A stretch of 23,976 nucleotides of DNA from a virus, in IMG/VR virus record IMGVR_UViG_3300023116_000355, positions 1 to 23,976 of that record. One strand, written 5' to 3'. Both the position numbers and the translations under genes were made by a program. Positions 23,615-23,976 of this stretch are shown piece after piece. The notes under the pieces were generated by a model. The model searched no databases. It saw only the letters and a program-made list of their open reading frames with translations, and was not told the origin of the DNA. Position 1 is the first letter of the stretch; each line of letters starts with the position of its first letter.

Positions 23615-23976
23615 TCACCTCAATGTGCTGGAAGATGTGCTTCTGTTAATTTTAGCAGAAATGTCTCTTCCTATCATATCTGCTATTCTTCTCATTTCTG
23701 ATTGTGAGGTATCTTTTGCATTTACAGTAATATTGAAATTATTTACTACATTTTGTGTTTTTCCTCCAACCATAGCCTTAGAATCCTTATTGCTAAATAC
23801 CGTTGCACCTTTCGGGAGATTAACTAATTCTGGCCCTTCTTCACCAACAACAGCCATTCCTCCTTGAGAAGTCCCTCCATCTGCAAAGAAATCAAAACCA
23901 AACATCTTTTTCATTTTTCTTACTAACCATTTTCCGACCTTAAACATGACTAAACCAATAACTGCCGCTAACCAAA
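23615..23976 (-). CDS. Tape-measure protein, C-terminal end (partial)
   Basis: The open frame runs off the right edge. It starts in a hydrophobic segment (WLAAVIGLVMFKVGKWLVRKMKK), then has FADGGTSQGGMAVVGEEGPELVNLPKGATVFSN, the typical C-terminal 'GGxxxxxAxVGExGPExVxLPxGAxV' signature of tape-measure proteins, and NNFNITVNAKDTSQSEMRRIADMIGRDI, another usual closing element. The ATG at 23947 is internal. Tape-measure proteins set tail length, and the gene normally precedes the tail-tip genes as here. Confidence 0.92.
   Translation of the reverse strand, partial: WLAAVIGLVMFKVGKWLVRKMKKMFGFDFFADGGTSQGGMAVVGEEGPELVNLPKGATVFSNKDSKAMVGGKTQNVVNNFNITVNAKDTSQSEMRRIADMIGRDISAKINRSTSSSTLR

Overview
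This window is most likely part of the genome of a tailed double-stranded DNA virus of marine archaea. The best fit is the magrovirus type, inferred to infect marine group II Euryarchaeota (Poseidoniales). The main reason is a combination of modules: a nearly complete archaeal/eukaryotic-style replication set (clamp loader, clamp, family B polymerase, archaeo-eukaryotic primase, XPF-like nuclease) next to tail genes of the kind seen in bacterial siphoviruses. The DNA is AT-rich, genes are tightly packed with many ATGA overlaps, and most starts have a purine-rich Shine-Dalgarno sequence. There are no rRNA or tRNA genes, insertion sequences or CRISPR arrays. The host assignment is inference from gene content.

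Left part (1-13.8 kb, all plus strand): the end of an unidentified gene with a winged-helix look; an RFC small subunit; a probable OB-fold ssDNA-binding protein followed by a hairpin/U-tract terminator; a small unknown gene; a RecA-fold ATPase; a sliding clamp; the N-terminal part of DNA polymerase B (exonuclease, motifs A and B); a 1.15-kb insert holding an HNH endonuclease and four mini-genes; the C-terminal part of DNA polymerase B (motif C, thumb, PIP-like tail); a Cas4/AddB-like PD-(D/E)XK nuclease; two small unknown genes; a primase that appears to join PriS-like and PriL-like parts; an ERCC4/XPF nuclease; a helicase-like P-loop ATPase; a DUF4177-like protein; a DEDD exonuclease; a small membrane protein; and a zinc-ribbon protein. 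The run ends at a strong hairpin plus T9 terminator.

Middle (13.79-13.98 kb): a short convergent intergenic stretch with the terminator and an 8-bp inverted repeat.

Right part (13.98-23.98 kb, all minus strand, read right to left): the C-terminus of a tape-measure protein, a Dit-position tail protein, a LamG/concanavalin-like tail protein, a 2033-residue tail hub/Tal-like protein, a collar-fibre-like protein and a tail fibre. This is the usual siphovirus tail-tip order.

How it works together: clamp loader, clamp, split polymerase, primase, ssDNA-binding protein and helicase-like ATPase would form a virus-encoded replisome. The RecA-like ATPase, Cas4-like nuclease, XPF-like nuclease and DEDD exonuclease would handle recombination and repair. 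The most striking feature is the polymerase gene broken immediately before its catalytic motif C, with an endonuclease gene in the gap and motif C itself reading YGHTDS.
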